Shown here piece after piece: positions 15,415-17,355 of a DNA stretch of 17,355 nucleotides; position 1 is the first letter of the stretch; each line of letters opens with the position of its first letter. The notes beneath the pieces are model-generated. The model did no database searches. It worked only from the letters and a program-made list of their open reading frames with translations, and was not told the origin of the DNA. Made by a program: the position numbers and the translations under genes. Origin of the DNA: Dehalococcoidia bacterium UBA7891 (GTDB taxonomy: Bacteria; Chloroflexota; Dehalococcoidia; Lucifugimonadales; UBA826); contig DLRJ01000114.1 of the NCBI GenBank assembly GCA_002500485.1, forward strand, positions 25,274 through 42,628, given 5' to 3'.

Positions 15415-16347
15415 TCATTGAAGTTCACCAGATTTGTTTAGTTTTCTTACTTCTGATACATCCGATTTCATTTGTTCAATTAGATTATCAACGCTATCAA
15501 ATGTAAGTTCATTTCTAAGTTTCTCATAAAAAGATATAGACAGACTCTGTCCGTATATATTTTTATCGAAATCCAATATGTAGGTCTCTATAGTTTGTTC
15601 TTTCCCAGGAAAAGTGGGGTTGGTTCCTACACTTGTGGCTGCTGGGTATCGTACTCCCTTAATCGTTGCAACGGTGGCATATATGCCGTTCGACGGGATA
15701 GCAATGCCTTCGTTGGTTTTTAAATTAGCTGTTGGAAACCCTAGTGACTTACCTCTTTTCATTCCTGTGATGACGCTGCCTTCCAGAGAGAATTTTCTTC
15801 CTAACATGACTGAGGCATTTTTCACATCGCCGTCTGATATGAGACTTCTTATCATGGTACTCCGAACTTGATCTCCTCCCTTTGTTTGCACATCCACCAC
15901 TTCCAATTCAAATCCTAATTTTGATCCCAAGGTGGCCAATCTATCAGTATCAGCCTCTCTATTCTTACCCATTTGAAAGTCAGGACCTACAACTAACCCT
16001 TTCATTCCCAATCTATTCTTTAGTAGGCTCAGGAAGTCTTCGGCCGTTAGATCAGCCACTTTATGATCAAATGTAATTGCCGATACGAAATCAACTCCTG
16101 TATTTTTCAACAAATCCAACTTAGTTTCAAAGCTGGTTAAAAAATTTGGTTGAAATCGTGGATTTATCACGGCGGCGGGGTGGTTTTTGAAAGTTATGAT
16201 GCCTGATGATTTTCCGTTCTTCATCGCTGACTCTATGAGTTTTTTAGCTAGGTGTCTGTGCCCCAGGTGGACTCCATCGAATACACCTATAGTAATAAAC
16301 GAATCCCTTAGATCCTTTTTTATATTTAGTTCTTGCGATAATCCCAT
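15415..16347 (-). CDS. ribF: Bifunctional riboflavin kinase / FAD synthetase
   Basis: RibF phosphorylates riboflavin to FMN and adenylates FMN to FAD. The N-terminal nucleotidyltransferase domain has GVFDGVHLGH (21-30, with HLGH at 27-30) and VRSTMIR (161-167). The C-terminal riboflavin kinase domain (about 183-305) has GFPTAN (203-208), GIYATV and SVGTNPTF (239-246). At 310 aa it is a full-length bifunctional enzyme. I see no clear Shine-Dalgarno site before the ATG. No FMN riboswitch is visible in the 174-nt upstream gap, and ribF is not normally under one. Confidence 0.95.
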   Translation of the reverse strand: MGLSQELNIKKDLRDSFITIGVFDGVHLGHRHLAKKLIESAMKNGKSSGIITFKNHPAAVINPRFQPNFLTSFETKLDLLKNTGVDFVSAITFDHKVADLTAEDFLSLLKNRLGMKGLVVGPDFQMGKNREADTDRLATLGSKLGFELEVVDVQTKGGDQVRSTMIRSLISDGDVKNASVMLGRKFSLEGSVITGMKRGKSLGFPTANLKTNEGIAIPSNGIYATVATIKGVRYPAATSVGTNPTFPGKEQTIETYILDFDKNIYGQSLSISFYEKLRNELTFDSVDNLIEQMKSDVSEVRKLNKSGELQ

Positions 16348-16438
16348 GCGCCAATGTTACTAGTCTTAGTGCTTTAGGTTCAGGTTTTTGGAAAACTATT
16401 TTACCTAGCCGCCCACTACTTATTCATATTCGATATAA

Positions 16439-16467
16439 AAACTAGCATGCGACTAAACCTCGGTCAA
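16439..16467 (-). promoter_or_regulatory. Promoter candidate for ribF-tyrS
   Basis: On the minus strand, TTGACC (16467-16462, 5 of 6) has TAGTTT (16444-16439, 3 of 6) 17 bp downstream, giving a leader of about 85 nt. The -35 is good and the -10 poor. The rest of the 174-nt gap between ribF and the next gene shows only a short imperfect stem near 16490-16506, too weak to call a terminator. Confidence 0.3.
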
Positions 16468-16521
16468 GAAATCTTTAAATTGGATTATTATCCACAATGG
16501 TTAATGATATTGAGTTTGCCG

Positions 16522-17355
16522 CTATGGCCCTTCATCTGAATATTGTGCCAGGTTTCTGGGAGGAAATTGTTTATAGGGATATTTTTCTAAATTTTCCTCT
16601 ATAAGATCCATGCCAAGTCCAGGTTCTGTGGGTAATTTGATGTACCCATTATCTACCTCAAAGGGGTGTGTAGATATGTCTTTTCCAAGATTTTCAAAAT
16701 TTACGAAATATTCGGTAATTAGAAAATTAGGTATTGCGGCCGATACTTGGATTGTAGCTGAAAGACCTAGAGTAGTACTGTTGTAATTATGAGGTGACAC
16801 TGCGACATAATAAGGTTCGGCCATAGCAGCGATTTCCTTTAATTCTAGAATACCGCCAACATTACACACATCGGGATTAATAATGTCCGCGGCTTGTTTT
16901 TCAAAAATTTCTCTGAATTCGAACTTTGTATACAGTTCCTCGCCGGTCACTACTGGTATGTTGATGACTTTCTTTGCTGATGCTAATGCATCTACATTTT
17001 CTGCAAGTACCGGTTCTTCAAACCAAAATGGGTTGAATTCTTCAATTTCTTTTGCAATCTTTACTGCATGCATTGGGGCTAGCCTCCTATGCATTTCAAC
17101 CAGAATGTCAATATCTGGACCAACAGCTGACCTAACAGCTTTGACATTCTCTACAGCCTGCCTTTCTACCTCTTTGTCGACGAAAGTACGCCAAGGGCCA
17201 GGGATAGGGTCAAATTTCATGGCAGTAAAACCCATATCAGCAATCTTTTTTGCCTTTTCGGCTATCTCATCCGAATCCCAGTTACCTCCCCCCCAACCAT
17301 TTGCATAAACTCTGATCTTATCTCTGCATGGCCCGCCTAGCAGCATATAAACAGG
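16522..17355 (-). CDS. Mandelate racemase / muconate lactonizing enzyme family protein (N-terminus cut by window edge)
   Basis: This is an enolase-superfamily enzyme, probably a sugar-acid dehydratase or racemase. The frame stays open to the window end, so the capping domain is missing and only about 278 residues of barrel and tail are seen. Visible parts are the family junction PVYMLLGG, the KFDP strand end (general-base region), and metal-ligand positions in LVEMH, FEEP and GEEL. An Asp in NPDVCN and a His in SPHN form the His-Asp dyad typical of the mandelate racemase and galactonate dehydratase groups. The C-terminal Glu is in LITEYF. The substrate cannot be assigned. The gene is upstream of ribF on the same strand, 174 nt away, and probably belongs to a different transcription unit. 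Confidence 0.88.
   Translation of the reverse strand, partial: PVYMLLGGPCRDKIRVYANGWGGGNWDSDEIAEKAKKIADMGFTAMKFDPIPGPWRTFVDKEVERQAVENVKAVRSAVGPDIDILVEMHRRLAPMHAVKIAKEIEEFNPFWFEEPVLAENVDALASAKKVINIPVVTGEELYTKFEFREIFEKQAADIINPDVCNVGGILELKEIAAMAEPYYVAVSPHNYNSTTLGLSATIQVSAAIPNFLITEYFVNFENLGKDISTHPFEVDNGYIKLPTEPGLGMDLIEENLEKYPYKQFPPRNLAQYSDEGP

Noticed and set aside
16490..16506. Possible terminator stem downstream of the enolase-superfamily gene (TTAaCCA/TGGaTAA)
   Set aside because: The stem is short, has a mismatch and a 3-nt loop, and is not followed by a T run on the coding strand.

Overview
This window looks like a chromosomal segment of an AT-rich bacterium with compact, operon-dense gene packing. 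It carries twelve complete protein genes and two cut by the window edges. I see no RNA genes, insertion sequences, phage genes or CRISPR arrays. The mix suggests a marine Chloroflexota relative, SAR202-like or Dehalococcoidia-like. It combines a Pst/PhoU phosphate module, a branched-chain-type 2-oxoacid dehydrogenase joined to lipB, a class V serine/alanine-glyoxylate-type aminotransferase and a mandelate racemase/enolase-superfamily dehydratase. Enolase-superfamily paralogues are known to be amplified in SAR202. This placement is inference from gene content only.

Region 1 (1-6080, + strand) is a phosphate-starvation block: a PhoR-like sensor kinase missing its first codons at the left edge, then pstS, pstC, pstA, pstB and phoU. 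The four genes pstC to phoU are separated by 1-11 nt. Between the kinase and pstS is a 312-nt AT-rich spacer. It begins with four TTAACC-like hexamers spaced exactly 11 bp apart, as expected for a PhoP/PhoB box, so the kinase probably helps control the transporter beside it.

Region 2 (6046-10819, - strand) holds, in transcription order, a PhoB-type winged-helix regulator with a degenerate receiver domain, the E1-alpha, E1-beta and E2 subunits of a branched-chain-type dehydrogenase, and lipB. A strong sigma-70-like promoter (TATAAT, 18-bp spacer, TTGACC) precedes E1-alpha. LipB would supply the lipoyl group that E2 needs. No E3 (dihydrolipoyl dehydrogenase) gene is present. phoU and lipB overlap tail to tail by 35 bp.

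Region 3 (10820-12918) is a divergent regulatory region with back-to-back promoter candidates and a 9-bp perfect hairpin, followed by ftsH on the + strand.

Region 4 (12933-17355, - strand) reads, in transcription order, an enolase-superfamily gene cut by the right edge, ribF (FAD synthesis), tyrS and the aminotransferase. The aminotransferase gene appears to start at a TTG behind a perfect GGAGG, with a hairpin and a 12-bp palindrome in its leader.

I did not find a clearly new multi-gene system. The most unusual items are the regulator with a non-canonical receiver next to the dehydrogenase-lipB operon, and the four-unit Pho box.
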